Of a stretch of 64,000 nucleotides of DNA, positions 8,848 to 18,361 are shown piece by piece; positions within the stretch are counted from its first letter, which is position 1, and every line of letters begins with the position of its first letter. The translations under genes were made by a program, and so were the position numbers. This DNA comes from an uncultured Campylobacter sp. Lineage in GTDB: Bacteria > Campylobacterota > Campylobacteria > Campylobacterales > Campylobacteraceae. The stretch covers positions 211,898 through 275,897 of the forward strand of contig NZ_CAUQKJ010000003.1 in the NCBI RefSeq assembly GCF_963518785.1, read 5' to 3'. The notes under the pieces are model-generated. The model did not search any database and was not told where the DNA came from. It saw only the letters and a list, made by a program, of their open reading frames with translations.

Positions 8848-9855
8848 TCAAATTCCGAATTCCTCGTAAAATTTATTTAGATAATCGGCATAGTAAAAGT
8901 TTTGATTTCTAGCATCAAATTTGCCCGCCAGTTCCAAAGCCGTCTTATAGTCGCTCTCATCGCCGAACGCGCTAACTGCGATGAAAAATCGTAGGTCGTT
9001 TAGATCGTCGTTGCCATCAAGGATCGCACGCGAGTGCTTGCGGGCCAAGCTTAGCGCCATCTCGCGCTCGTCCAGCCTAACGGCGATCTCGATTAGCGGC
9101 GCGATCTGATTTATGACGCGAGGATTTGACTCGATAGTCGCCGCGGCCTTTGGCAGTAGGATTTTTGCCTCCCAGGTCCTGCCTAGCGCTATCATACTAA
9201 AAAGTATCGGCGCGTAGGTTATATGCGGTACCTCGGAGCAGGTTAGTTCGCCCGAGAGTATCGGCGCGGCAAGCTCCAGCGCGGCCTCATGCTCGCCGGC
9301 AAAATTTAAATACGCGATCTCATCGCTTGCTTCGCACGCCTCGCAGTCACCCATATCGTCCTTGGCGAGCTTTTTCCACAGCTCGTAGTTGAACCCTGCC
9401 TCCCTAGCGTCGCCCATGTCGATGTTTTGATTCATCAAGGCCTTGTAATAAGCCGCCAGCGAGAACTCCAAGCGTTCGTAGTAAAACAGCATCGCCTCGT
9501 TTACCTCGTCTATGAGCTCTTTTTCTATCATGGAGCTTTTGGCGACGCCCGAGACGATCCATTTAAATTTCCACAGGCAGTCCGTAAAGTTGTTAAAATT
9601 CGGATACTCGCTTTTGCTATCTTTCAAATTTTGCGCGATATAGTTCGTGAGCCATAAGAGCGCTCTCGTTCTTAAAACCGCGCCGAATTTTTCAAATTCC
9701 TCATTTAGCACAAAGTCGCAAATTTGCGCGGCAAAGTCAAAATTTTCCGCCTCGATGGCGCCCTTTATCGCGTCAAACAGATACTCCTCTTTATCCGCCA
9801 GCCTATCAAATTGCCTTAGCTTTTCATAAAGCCCCTCTAGCGAGCTCTGCTTCAT
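8848..9855 (-). CDS. Tetratricopeptide-like protein with a C-x2-C motif
   Basis: 335 residues, mostly alpha-helical, with TPR-like helical pairs through residues 20-330 and no signal peptide, so probably cytosolic. In the middle, MGDCEACEASDEIAYL is followed by GELTCSEVPHITYAPIL. This spaced Cys pattern recurs in helical-repeat proteins found next to secreted-toxin and immunity genes in other bacteria (from memory, not checked). It stands alone here. Function unknown. The start ATG is preceded by a GAGGAGCGC region. Confidence 0.65.
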   Translation of the reverse strand: MKQSSLEGLYEKLRQFDRLADKEEYLFDAIKGAIEAENFDFAAQICDFVLNEEFEKFGAVLRTRALLWLTNYIAQNLKDSKSEYPNFNNFTDCLWKFKWIVSGVAKSSMIEKELIDEVNEAMLFYYERLEFSLAAYYKALMNQNIDMGDAREAGFNYELWKKLAKDDMGDCEACEASDEIAYLNFAGEHEAALELAAPILSGELTCSEVPHITYAPILFSMIALGRTWEAKILLPKAAATIESNPRVINQIAPLIEIAVRLDEREMALSLARKHSRAILDGNDDLNDLRFFIAVSAFGDESDYKTALELAGKFDARNQNFYYADYLNKFYEEFGI

Positions 9856-10092
9856 CTGCGCTCCTCGTTAAATTTTGCGATAATTATATCCGTTTAATCT
9901 GAAGCTAAGCAGCTTATCGCGATTTTAAAACCCAAAAGGCAAAATTTAAAATTTATAGCGTTATCTTAAAGCGGTTTTGCTCGCGCCGTTTTAGCGCCCT
10001 ATTTGCCGCCGCGAAAAGTAAATTTCAGCTTTGTTATATAAATTTAATATTAAAATGCCGTATTCATAAATTTTTTAAGAAAAGGGGAATTT

Positions 10093-11331
10093 ATGGAGAT
10101 AAACATGCAGCGCCTTAAAAGCGAGTTCGAGCAGATAAGCCGCTTTGGGGCTTTATCGGGCGGCGGGCTCACGCGGCTTGCATTTTCGCGCGAGGACAAA
10201 GAGGCGCGCGACTTCCTCATATCGCTACTTCAAAAAGAAAATTTCAAGATTAAAATCGACGATGCGGGCAATATTTTCGCTAAATTTGGAGGCGTTCAAA
10301 ATCCAGATCTGCCGTCCGTCAGCGCTGGCTCGCATATCGATAGCGTACCGCAGGGCGGCTTCTACGACGGCACGTTGGGCGTCATGGCAGCTTTGGAGGC
10401 GATCCGCACAGTGCGAGATAGCGGAGAAAAGCTTACGCGACCGCTGGAGCTCATCGTCTTTGTTTGCGAGGAATCAAGCCGCTTTAAAATGGCGACCGTA
10501 GGCAGCAAGATAATTAGCGGCAAGCTCTCGCGGCAGCGGCTAGGCGAGCTGAAAGATCGGGACGGAATTTCGCTATTTGACGCCATGCAGGAGTTTGGGC
10601 TAAATCCCGCAAATTTAAAAAGCTGCATCCTGCCCAAATCCAGCTTTCATAGCTATATCGAACTTCATATCGAGCAGGGACCGGTATTGCAGCGACGCGG
10701 CATCCCCGTAGGCGTCGTCACGGGTATCGCCGCGCCAGTGCGATACGAGCTACGGATCGAGGGCAGAGCCGATCACAGCGGCGCTACGCCGATGGATATG
10801 CGCTGCGACGCTCTGGCTTGTGCTAGCGAAATCGTTTTAAGCGCGGAGAAGATCGCAAAGACGGGTAAAACCACGGTTGCGACGACGGGCTATGCAAATG
10901 CGCTGCCTGGCGTGCTAAACGTGATCCCGGGCTCTTGCACGCTAGGTCTTGATATACGCGATATAGACGAGGAAGCGCTTAGGGCGGCGGATGATCAAAT
11001 TTGCGCCGCGATAGGTGAAATTTGCGCTCGCCGAGGGTGCAGATTTGAATTAAAAAATCTCATCAAAGATCGTCCCGTAAAGCTAAGCGAGGAGATGATA
11101 GATCTGCTTGAGAGCTGTGCCTGCGAGCTTAAAATTCCAAGCCTGAGGCTTCCTAGCGGCGCGGGACACGACGCGATGAATATGACGGAGCTTGCGGATC
11201 GCGTGGGGATGCTTTTCGTACCGTGCAAGGACGGCATCAGCCACAACGTAAATGAAAGCATAAACTGGCACGACGCCTTTGCCGCTACGAAGGTTTTAGC
11301 CGCGGCGATGTTAAGCTTAGCTAAAAAATAA
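10093..11331 (+). CDS. M20-family N-carbamoyl-L-amino acid hydrolase / allantoate amidohydrolase type
   Basis: A Zn-dependent amidase of the hydantoinase/carbamoylase group, which cleaves N-carbamoyl or ureido amino acids. Metal ligands are visible: GSHIDSV (His near 80), YDGTLGV (Asp near 91), CEESSRF (Glu near 125), ELHIEQGPVL (His near 190) and a C-terminal SHNVNE. The dimerisation domain includes DHSGATPMDMR. Length 412 is normal. Shine-Dalgarno AAAGGGGA precedes ATG 10093. First gene of a five-gene run with 10-12 bp spacers, so it probably serves peptide or N-acyl amino acid salvage. The exact substrate cannot be read. Confidence 0.88.
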   Translation: MEINMQRLKSEFEQISRFGALSGGGLTRLAFSREDKEARDFLISLLQKENFKIKIDDAGNIFAKFGGVQNPDLPSVSAGSHIDSVPQGGFYDGTLGVMAALEAIRTVRDSGEKLTRPLELIVFVCEESSRFKMATVGSKIISGKLSRQRLGELKDRDGISLFDAMQEFGLNPANLKSCILPKSSFHSYIELHIEQGPVLQRRGIPVGVVTGIAAPVRYELRIEGRADHSGATPMDMRCDALACASEIVLSAEKIAKTGKTTVATTGYANALPGVLNVIPGSCTLGLDIRDIDEEALRAADDQICAAIGEICARRGCRFELKNLIKDRPVKLSEEMIDLLESCACELKIPSLRLPSGAGHDAMNMTELADRVGMLFVPCKDGISHNVNESINWHDAFAATKVLAAAMLSLAKK

Positions 11332-11341
11332 AGGAGAGGAA

Positions 11342-12658
11342 ATGGATGCTATCGCACAAAAAGTAGAGGCGCTCAAAGGCGAGATGATCGGGGATCGCAG
11401 GTTTTTTCACTCGCATCCCGAGACGGGCTGGTTTACCTTTTTTACGACCGCGGTTATCGCAGATCGAATGCAGCGCTTGGGCTATGAGATAAAGCTCGGT
11501 CGCGAGGTGGTAAAGGCGGAAGCCAGGCAGGGCGTAGGTAGCAAGGATGCCTGCGAGAAGGCGAAGCAGCGCGCCAAAGAGCTGCTAAACGCAGATCAGA
11601 TAAAATTTCTTGATGCGATGGAGGATGGCCTAACGGGTCTTGTAGCCGAAATAGACACAGGGCGCGCGGGCAAGACGGTCGCTTTTAGATTTGACATAGA
11701 CGGCGTGGACGTGACCGAGAGCACGGACGCGGATCATCGCCCTTTTAAGGAGGGCTTTCGCTCCGACATCAGCGGCATCACGCACGCGTGCGGGCACGAC
11801 GGGCATATCACGATGGGGCTTGCTTTAGCAAAGCTGATCGCGCAGAGCCTAGACGATTTTAGCGGTAAATTTAGATTTATCTTCCAAACCGCCGAGGAGG
11901 GCACCAGAGGCGCCGTAGGCATGGAAGCTGCGGGCGTTACCAAGGGCGTAGATTATCTGCTGGGCGGTCATATCGGCTTTCAGGCAAACACGATGAGAGG
12001 CATCATCTGCGGTACCAAAAAGCTACTTGCGACCACTAAATTTGACGTAAGCTTAAAAGGTAAGTCCGCTCACGCAGCGGGCGCGCCGCAAAACGGAGCC
12101 AATGCTCTGCTCGCGGCAGCCGAGATGGCGCTTGATATGCACGGCATCACGAGGCACGCAGACGGCGTCACGCGTATCAACGTCGGCGTGCTGCGCGCGG
12201 GCGAAGGACGCAACGTCATCGCGCCTAACGGCTATCTTGCGTGCGAGACTCGCGGCGAGAGCACGGAACTGAATGAGTTTATGAAGGCCAAATGCATGGA
12301 CATAGTGGAGGGCGTTTCTAAAATTTACGGCGTCAGCTACGACGTGCAGGTTACGGGCGGTACCGCGGGCGGCGACAGCGACGAGGATAGCACGCAGCTT
12401 TACGAGGATGCGGCAAAGGCGTCGCCGTTTATCGATAACGACAAGATCGTAAGGGAGCTAAGCTTCGGTGCATGCGAGGACTTCGCGCATTTTATGCGCT
12501 CGGTGCAAGATGCGGGCGGTAAGAGCGGATATCTGATGATCGGCACGACGCTTGTGGCGGGACATCACAACGCCAAATTTGACTTCGACGAGGACTCGCT
12601 GCTTGCTGGGGTAGACGTGTATCTGCGCTGCGCGTATAAGCTAAACGGCAAAGCTTAA
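11342..12658 (+). CDS. AbgA-like M20 amidohydrolase (aminobenzoyl-glutamate hydrolase type)
   Basis: 438 residues. The N-terminal FFHSHPETGWFTFFT and the metal site ITHACGHDGHITMG (near residues 145-158) followed by FQTAEEGTRGA (about 180) match the AbgA/amidohydrolase branch of M20. The dimerisation domain contains GKSAHAAGAPQNGANALLAA. In E. coli, AbgA works with AbgB on p-aminobenzoyl-glutamate; no AbgB or AbgT is seen here. With the neighbouring peptidases, a role in hydrolysing N-acylated amino acids or dipeptides is more likely. It follows the carbamoylase by 10 bp. Confidence 0.85.
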   Translation: MDAIAQKVEALKGEMIGDRRFFHSHPETGWFTFFTTAVIADRMQRLGYEIKLGREVVKAEARQGVGSKDACEKAKQRAKELLNADQIKFLDAMEDGLTGLVAEIDTGRAGKTVAFRFDIDGVDVTESTDADHRPFKEGFRSDISGITHACGHDGHITMGLALAKLIAQSLDDFSGKFRFIFQTAEEGTRGAVGMEAAGVTKGVDYLLGGHIGFQANTMRGIICGTKKLLATTKFDVSLKGKSAHAAGAPQNGANALLAAAEMALDMHGITRHADGVTRINVGVLRAGEGRNVIAPNGYLACETRGESTELNEFMKAKCMDIVEGVSKIYGVSYDVQVTGGTAGGDSDEDSTQLYEDAAKASPFIDNDKIVRELSFGACEDFAHFMRSVQDAGGKSGYLMIGTTLVAGHHNAKFDFDEDSLLAGVDVYLRCAYKLNGKA

Positions 12659-12668
12659 GGAAGGCGGC

Positions 12669-13367
12669 ATGAAAAGAGCATTACTTCTAAGCGCTTCTAG
12701 TTACAAAGACAGTGGCTATCTGAACCACTGCAAGGGGTGGATAAGGGAATTTTTAGGCAGGTTATGGGAGGATGAAATTTTATTCATTCCGTTTGCGGGC
12801 GTTAGGCGCACAAGCGAGCAATACGAGCAGAAGGTCGCAGACTGCCTAGAGAGCAACAATATCAGATCGATCCATCGATTCGCCGATATGAAAGCCGCCG
12901 TTAAAAATGCCAAATCGATCTGCATCGGCGGCGGCAATACCTTCGTGCTGCTAAACGAGCTTTATAAATTTGATCTTTTAGGCGCGATCAAAGACGCCGT
13001 AGATAGCGGTACGCCGTATTTCGGCTGGTCTGCCGGCGCAAACGTCGCGGGCAAGACGATGATGACTACCAACGACATGCCGATCGTCTTCCCGCCTTCG
13101 CCGGTGGCTCTGGGGATCTTTCCGCATCAGATCAATCCACACTTCATAAGCGGTAAAATTTCAAACCACAACGGCGAGAGTAGGGAGGAGCGGCTGGAGG
13201 AGTTTTTGATCGTCAATCAAAACGACAGCGTCTATGCTATGCCCGAGGGCAGCGCGTTTTTGATAAACGGAAACGAGTGCGAAGTGATGGGGCATGCGGA
13301 CGTGCTGAAATTCGAGTATAAAAAAGAGATCTCGCGCATCGCCGTGGGAAGTAAATTTAAAATTTAA
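12669..13367 (+). CDS. pepE: Alpha-aspartyl dipeptidase (peptidase E)
   Basis: A serine peptidase of family S51 that splits Asp-X dipeptides. The nucleophile elbow is GWSAGANVAG (Ser121), preceded by the glycine-rich CIGGGNTFVLL. The catalytic His lies in QINPHFIS (His158). Length 232 matches E. coli PepE. The enzyme releases aspartate, which Campylobacter can turn to fumarate, and so gives the strongest clue to the operon's purpose. Spacing is 10 bp from the upstream gene and 11 bp to the transporter. Confidence 0.92.
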   Translation: MKRALLLSASSYKDSGYLNHCKGWIREFLGRLWEDEILFIPFAGVRRTSEQYEQKVADCLESNNIRSIHRFADMKAAVKNAKSICIGGGNTFVLLNELYKFDLLGAIKDAVDSGTPYFGWSAGANVAGKTMMTTNDMPIVFPPSPVALGIFPHQINPHFISGKISNHNGESREERLEEFLIVNQNDSVYAMPEGSAFLINGNECEVMGHADVLKFEYKKEISRIAVGSKFKI

Positions 13368-13378
13368 AAGGAGTTATC

Positions 13379-14722
13379 GTGCAGACGTTTAGGTTACTTT
13401 TGGCGCTTGCGGGCATCGTCGCAGTCGTCGCTTTACTGATCATGAAAAAGGACACCAAAACCGTGCTTATCGGCGTGGGTTTGGTGCTGTGTGTGCTTTG
13501 TCTAAAGCCGCTGGACGGGCTGGGCGCCTTTACCTCGTATATGACTAAAGCAGGTCTTATTAAGGCGATCTGCGCCAGTATGGGTTTTGCCTTCGTGATG
13601 AAATTTACCGAATGCGACCGCGCTCTTGTAAATTTACTAACCAGACCTCTTGGAAATATCGGATTTTTATTGATCCCTATCGTCGTGGCGCTTACATATT
13701 TTATCAATATCGCTATCCCCTCCGCTGCGGGCTGCTCGGCTGCGGTCGGCGCTACGCTGATCCCTGTGATGATGGCTGCGGGCGTTAAACCAGAGATGGC
13801 GGGAGCTGCGGTATTTGCGGGCACTTTCGGTAGCGTTTTAAGCCCGGGCTCGGCGCACAACGTATTTGTCGCCGATATGGTAAAGGCGCACAACCCATCC
13901 TATACGGTTCAAGACGTCATCGGGGTGCAGTTTTCTAGCGCGATTACCGCTTTGATCGTGGTTTTGATCGTAATGAGTATAACGGCGATAGTTTGCAAAG
14001 ACTACACCAAGGGGGTGAATTATCTCGCACAAAAGGAGGGCGGCGTAAATTCCGTTGCGTCAAATTCCGCCGACGGTTCAAATTTAGACGCGCAGCCTCA
14101 AAAGATAAACGTCTTATACGCGCTTATGCCGTTAGTGCCGCTAGTGATCTTGGTAATCGGCGGCACGAGTCTAAATCAGGTCTCTTTCCTAAAATGGACG
14201 AAGATGGGCGTCGCCGAAGCGATGCTACTGGGCGCTATCCTCACCATCGCCGTTACTCTAACCGATCCTCAAAAAATTACGAAGGAATTTTTCAAAGGCA
14301 TGGGTAGCGCGTATGCCGAGATCATAGGTATCATCATCGCTGCGGGCGTCTTCGTCGCGGGTCTTAGCGCGTGCGGAGCGATAGATTTCGTAATTGAGTG
14401 GCTTAAAAACGAGCAGGGCTACGTAAAATTCGGTGGAACCTTCGTGCCGTTTTTTATGGGCATCGTAACGGGCTCGGGAGATGCGGCGTCGATGGCGTTT
14501 AACACCGCCGTGACCGTGCACGCCGACGCGCTGGGTTTTGAGCAAGATAAGCTCGGTATGGCGGTTGCGATAAGCGGCGCGCTAGGCAGGAGCGCATCGC
14601 CGATCGCGGGCGCTTGTATCGTTTGCGCGGGACTTGCGATGGTAAGCCCTATTCAGATCGCTAAAAGAACGGCTTTGGGTATGTTTCTTTCCGTCTGCGT
14701 CATCGCATTTGTCATTTTGTAA
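13379..14722 (+). CDS. DcuC-family carrier in a peptidase operon
   Basis: 447 residues with about 12 membrane helices. The N-terminal arrangement, YFINIAIPSAAGCSAAVGAT near residue 110 and the SGALGRSASPIAGACI stretch near 400 fit the DcuC family of C4-dicarboxylate carriers. The start is GTG with AAAAGGAG seven bases before it. Classic DcuC exports succinate or exchanges C4-dicarboxylates. Lying between PepE and PepT with 11-12 bp gaps, this member may import aspartyl peptides or N-acyl aspartate, or export the resulting dicarboxylate. The substrate is inference. Confidence 0.85.
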   Translation: MQTFRLLLALAGIVAVVALLIMKKDTKTVLIGVGLVLCVLCLKPLDGLGAFTSYMTKAGLIKAICASMGFAFVMKFTECDRALVNLLTRPLGNIGFLLIPIVVALTYFINIAIPSAAGCSAAVGATLIPVMMAAGVKPEMAGAAVFAGTFGSVLSPGSAHNVFVADMVKAHNPSYTVQDVIGVQFSSAITALIVVLIVMSITAIVCKDYTKGVNYLAQKEGGVNSVASNSADGSNLDAQPQKINVLYALMPLVPLVILVIGGTSLNQVSFLKWTKMGVAEAMLLGAILTIAVTLTDPQKITKEFFKGMGSAYAEIIGIIIAAGVFVAGLSACGAIDFVIEWLKNEQGYVKFGGTFVPFFMGIVTGSGDAASMAFNTAVTVHADALGFEQDKLGMAVAISGALGRSASPIAGACIVCAGLAMVSPIQIAKRTALGMFLSVCVIAFVIL

Positions 14723-14734
14723 AAAGGCTTATTT

Positions 14735-15973
14735 GTGGATATCGTGCAGAGGTTTTTAAACTACACTAAGATCAACACCACCACGAATAGAGTCGCGGGC
14801 GCAGCGGGCATAATGCCCTCAAACCCCAAGGAGCTTGAGCTCGCAGAACTCATAAAAGGCGAGCTCGAAGCTCTGGGCATAAAAAATATCAGCCTTAGCG
14901 AGAGGTCGATTTTGATCACTAAAATTCCCTCAAATTTAGACGCGCCCGCTCCGCGAGTAGCATTTTTCGCCCACCTTGATACCAGTGCCGAGCAGAGCGG
15001 CGACACCAAAGCTCAGATCGTAAGATACGAAGGCGGCGATATCTGCCTAAATAAAGAGCTAGAGATCTATCTTAAAGAGAGCGAAAATGAGGAGCTGCAG
15101 GATTACAAAGGAGACGAGATCATCGTAACGGACGGCACCAGCTTGCTAGGTGCCGACGATAAGGCGGCGATCGCCGCAATCGTAAATGCGCTGGAATTTT
15201 TCGTCCAAAATCCGCAGATCAAGCACGGCGAAATAATCGCTTGCTTCGTGCCGGACGAGGAGCAGGGCTTGCTAGGCGCAAAGGCGCTTGATGTAAGCGA
15301 GATAGGCGCGGATTTTGGCTACTGCCTTGATTGCTGCGGCATCGGCGAGTTTATCTACGAGAACTGGAACGCGGGCGATTGCGTCGTTACCTTCAAAGGC
15401 CAGTCCGCTCATCCGATGAACGCCAAGGGCAAGCTTGTAAATTCCTTGCTTTTGGCGCACAAGTTTATCTCGCTGCTGCCCGCAGGCGAGGCGCCCGAAT
15501 ACACCGATGGCAAGGAGGGCTATTTTTGGGTCAAGGAGCTTAGCGGCAACAGCGCAAAGACCGTCCTAAAGATCGACGTGAGGGAATTTGACGAGAAAAG
15601 ATACGAGCAGCGTATGGAATTTTTGCAAAAAACTGCGGACGGGCTTCGCGCGATCTGGGGCGATCGGATCGAAATTTCGCTAAACGACCGCTACAAAAAC
15701 GTCTATAACTTTTTGAAAAACGACGATGCACCTGCGATACGCTTTGCGAAGCAGGCTTTTAAAAGCCTAAACATCGAGCCCAAGATCAAGCCTATGCGAG
15801 GCGGCTACGACGGCGCCGTCATCTCCGCAAAGGGGCTGCCGTGCCCGAACCTCTTCACCGGCGGGCATAATTTCCACTCGATCTACGAATACCTGCCCGT
15901 AGGCTCTTTAAAAGCGGCGAGCGAGGTGGTTAAGCAGATCATAACGTTAGCGGCAAAAGAGACGCGAGCTTAG
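14735..15973 (+). CDS. pepT: Tripeptide aminopeptidase (peptidase T)
   Basis: M20B metallopeptidase that removes the N-terminal residue from tripeptides. Zn ligands: FFAHLDTSAEQ (His near 75), SLLGADDKAAIAA (Asp near 145) and FVPDEEQGLLGA (Glu near 175-180). The C-terminal TGGHNFHSIYEYLP supplies the last His. Length 412 is typical. Start is GTG. It is the last gene of the five-gene cluster; nothing terminator-like was recognised just after it. Confidence 0.94.
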   Translation: MDIVQRFLNYTKINTTTNRVAGAAGIMPSNPKELELAELIKGELEALGIKNISLSERSILITKIPSNLDAPAPRVAFFAHLDTSAEQSGDTKAQIVRYEGGDICLNKELEIYLKESENEELQDYKGDEIIVTDGTSLLGADDKAAIAAIVNALEFFVQNPQIKHGEIIACFVPDEEQGLLGAKALDVSEIGADFGYCLDCCGIGEFIYENWNAGDCVVTFKGQSAHPMNAKGKLVNSLLLAHKFISLLPAGEAPEYTDGKEGYFWVKELSGNSAKTVLKIDVREFDEKRYEQRMEFLQKTADGLRAIWGDRIEISLNDRYKNVYNFLKNDDAPAIRFAKQAFKSLNIEPKIKPMRGGYDGAVISAKGLPCPNLFTGGHNFHSIYEYLPVGSLKAASEVVKQIITLAAKETRA

Positions 15974-16044
15974 CTAGGGCGCTTTCTACTCCGCGCGCAG
16001 ATTTGATTTTAATTTAGCTCGTTCATTCCGCCGCGAAATTTTAC

Positions 16045-16238
16045 CCTGCATAGCGTAATTTTTGGCCCCGTGGCGACGGACGACACGGGCTACGACTACG
16101 ACGCGGCATTGTAGCAAGGAGATGGCAGAAGTTCTGCTCGCGCTTTACGATAGCGACGCGTGCGTGGGTGCGGTGGATCGAGGCAGTTTCGAGTTTAGCC
16201 TAGGCGAGTCGCGATTTGACTACGTGGGCAGATGCTAA
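16045..16238 (+). pseudogene. Decayed gene fragment of unknown family
   Basis: Two overlapping frames read as one broken protein: HSVIFGPVATDDTGYDYDA up to a TAG near 16112, then a shifted frame from the ATG at 16122 (MAEVLLALYDSDACVGAVDR...) to a TAA at 16236-16238. The local GC content and codon use are gene-like. I do not recognise the family. It lies in a 1.2-kb patch of decay after pepT. Confidence 0.35.
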
Positions 16239-16502
16239 TTTTTACGCTTTTAGCGCGTCGCGATGAAACGGCAGTCTCTAGACTGCGTATAGTCTTATAA
16301 AATTTAAGCTGATTTGATGTACATTTCGCGCCGAACGTGGCTTTGAAATTTAACGCGTGAGCTATGGATTTGACTTGCGATGCGAGCTCAAGCGCGCAAT
16401 TTTCGGGCTCGACTTGCAAACTAGACCAAATTTTTGGCACGGTAAAAGTAAAATTTAACCGCACAATGCGTTAAAATTTAAAGAAATTCAGGGAACGAAA
16501 AT

Positions 16503-17139
16503 AAGAAATCCGCCCTTGTGCTAGGTACTATAGGGGTCGTGGGTAAGGATCTGGTGCGCGGGCTTTGTGATGGCTCGGATTACGATGAGGTAGAGGCATG
16601 GGCGCACCGCCAGACGGACTTTTACCGTTTTAAGTTTTGCATGCGGATCATTGATTTTGATGGCATTTAGGATATCGCGCCGTATAAATTTTTGATGAAA
16701 TTTTTTGCGCGCTAGGTATGATGATGAAGAGATGGATTCGCATGAGGCGTTTTTGCTCATGGATGTAGACTACATCTATGCGGCGGCAAAGTGGGGCAAG
16801 CAGTCAGTGGGCGTGCGGCGCTTCGTGCTCGTATCAGCTCCGGGTGCGAAAGAGAGCTTGCTAAGCTTTTATCTGCGCGCTAAAGGGCAGATCGAGCGGC
16901 ACGTGAGCGAGCTCGGCTTTGACAGCCTTCAGATCGTCCGTCCGCCGATAATCTTGGGCGAGAGACCTGATGCTCGCCCGCTAGAGCGGCTTGCGGCGGC
17001 GGTTTTTAAACTGCTGCCCGCCTGCGTGTTTGGTAAATTTAGACCGCTTAGCGGCGCAAGTAGTGTCCGCGCGATGATAAATGCGGCTAGCAGCGACGCG
17101 CGCGGCGTACAAATCTACGAGCCGTTGGAATTTCTATAA
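16503..17139 (+). pseudogene. Broken NAD(P)-binding epimerase/oxidoreductase
   Basis: The N-terminal Rossmann motif reads SALVLGTIGVVGKDLVRGL from about 16509. The expected start codon is destroyed (AATAAG where ATGAAG would restore it, after an AGGGA Shine-Dalgarno). An in-frame TAG lies near 16668, further disruptions lie near 16712-16740, and the frame then continues as YIYAAAKWGKQSVGVRRFVL...SAPGAKES to a TAA at 17139. The intact protein would be a roughly 210-residue short-chain NAD(P)H-binding protein of the YwnB/HTATIP2 sort. With at least three lesions it is a pseudogene. Confidence 0.75.
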
Positions 17140-17525
17140 ATCGCGTATGAAATTTCGGCGCAAGAGCAGGATTAAATTTAAAACTAAAGTTTTAGGTAGC
17201 GTGGATAAAATTTTATAAATTGATCTACTTAAATTAAATTTTAAATTTAATAGAATTTTATAGTAAAATTTCTCGCTTGAAATTTTAAGCGTGGAATCTT
17301 GCGTACTGCGTTGTTGCAAAATTTTTGTTATAAAACCCTATGCTAAAATTTTAGGACTAAATTTGCGGTGTATTTAGTTTAGCCGCGAATAAAGCTTCCT
17401 GGAGCTTCAAGCTCGCATGCGGTTATGGCAACTTCAAGCCCCGAAACGATCGTAAGTTTTGCAAGTTTTATAAATCCGCGACATTAAATTCTAAAAATTA
17501 TGAGCTACTTAGGAGGCGAAAACGT
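17140..17525. other. Gene-free, RAATTY-rich spacer
   Basis: Between the epimerase pseudogene and the convergent sapC-like gene. It holds dense AAATTT/AAATTTT runs and a small imperfect inverted repeat (GGAGCTTCAAGCTC, around 17401-17414). No credible gene. Confidence 0.4.
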
Positions 17526-18212
17526 CTATTTTTTCGCTTCTTTCTGCGCGGTCGGCGGATCGAGCTGCATGATCTTATCGCCTAAGCGCTGAAAATTTGC
17601 AAGGCTTTTTAGGTGGAAATACGCTAGCTCCAGATATCCGCGGCGCGCGAAATCCGCAAGCTTTTTATCGCTTAACTTCAAAAGCTTTTCGCGATTTACG
17701 ACCGAAAAGCCGTTCAGCAGAGACGATTCCTTGCCGCTAGAGTTGATACCGAGCTCCTTGGCTTCTAAAATCCCCGCCTTTTGAAATTCCGCCGCTGCAA
17801 CGCGCGTGCGCATATCTAAATCGGCGTAATTTTTCATCACCTCTTTTAAATTTTGTAAAAACGGCGTCGGCCTACCGTCTTTAAAAAGCGCCTCTCCGTC
17901 GCCCTTGATCTGCTGTGCGTCTTTATCGAAGCAGATCGCGGTCTGTTCGCCGATCTGGGCTAGGAAAAACGGATAATTCTGCACCGAAGAAGGCACCGTT
18001 CCTTTATAATTCTTATCAATTAGGACGTTTTTGGTGCGCCCTAGCAGCGCCACCATTTTGGGCTCTTTTTCGATGGTAAATACGATAACGAGGTTGTCCG
18101 CGCAAAACGGGATCTCCGGCGCGATCACCGGCACGAAAGGCTCGGTAGGAAATGCGTCTGCGTGATATTTCAAATCCGCGTGTTTAACGCTATCTAATAC
18201 GACTGGGGTCAT
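17526..18212 (-). CDS. sapC: SapC-family protein
   Basis: 228 residues. The start MTPVVLDSVKHADLKYHADA and the central LIDKNYKGTVPSSVQNYPF and FFLAQIGEQTAICFD are hallmarks of the SapC family, first linked to the S-layer locus of Campylobacter fetus but widespread without S-layers. There is no signal peptide. The C-terminal third is helical and Lys-rich. It stands alone; no S-layer gene is visible here, so its role is open. Confidence 0.85.
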   Translation of the reverse strand: MTPVVLDSVKHADLKYHADAFPTEPFVPVIAPEIPFCADNLVIVFTIEKEPKMVALLGRTKNVLIDKNYKGTVPSSVQNYPFFLAQIGEQTAICFDKDAQQIKGDGEALFKDGRPTPFLQNLKEVMKNYADLDMRTRVAAAEFQKAGILEAKELGINSSGKESSLLNGFSVVNREKLLKLSDKKLADFARRGYLELAYFHLKSLANFQRLGDKIMQLDPPTAQKEAKK

Positions 18213-18328
18213 GTTGATCCTTTAAAAAATTTTAGCAATTATATAAAAAAGAATATTAAAATTCTAAAGGGTTTTGAAATTTCGGCTGTTTTTACTTGCG
18301 TAAATTTAGACGTTTGGAATTTTAAATT

Positions 18329-18337
18329 TGATAGAAT
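18329..18337 (+). promoter_or_regulatory. cysQ extended -10 promoter
   Basis: TGATAGAAT (TG at 18329-18330, TAGAAT at 18332-18337) is followed by AAGGAG at 18351-18356 and the GTG start at 18362. Confidence 0.5.
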
Positions 18338-18361
18338 CACCGTTAAATTTAAGGAGCGAAA

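Noticed and set aside
9963..10092. Riboswitch upstream of the peptidase operon
   Set aside because: No known aptamer core or convincing terminator/antiterminator pair could be seen.
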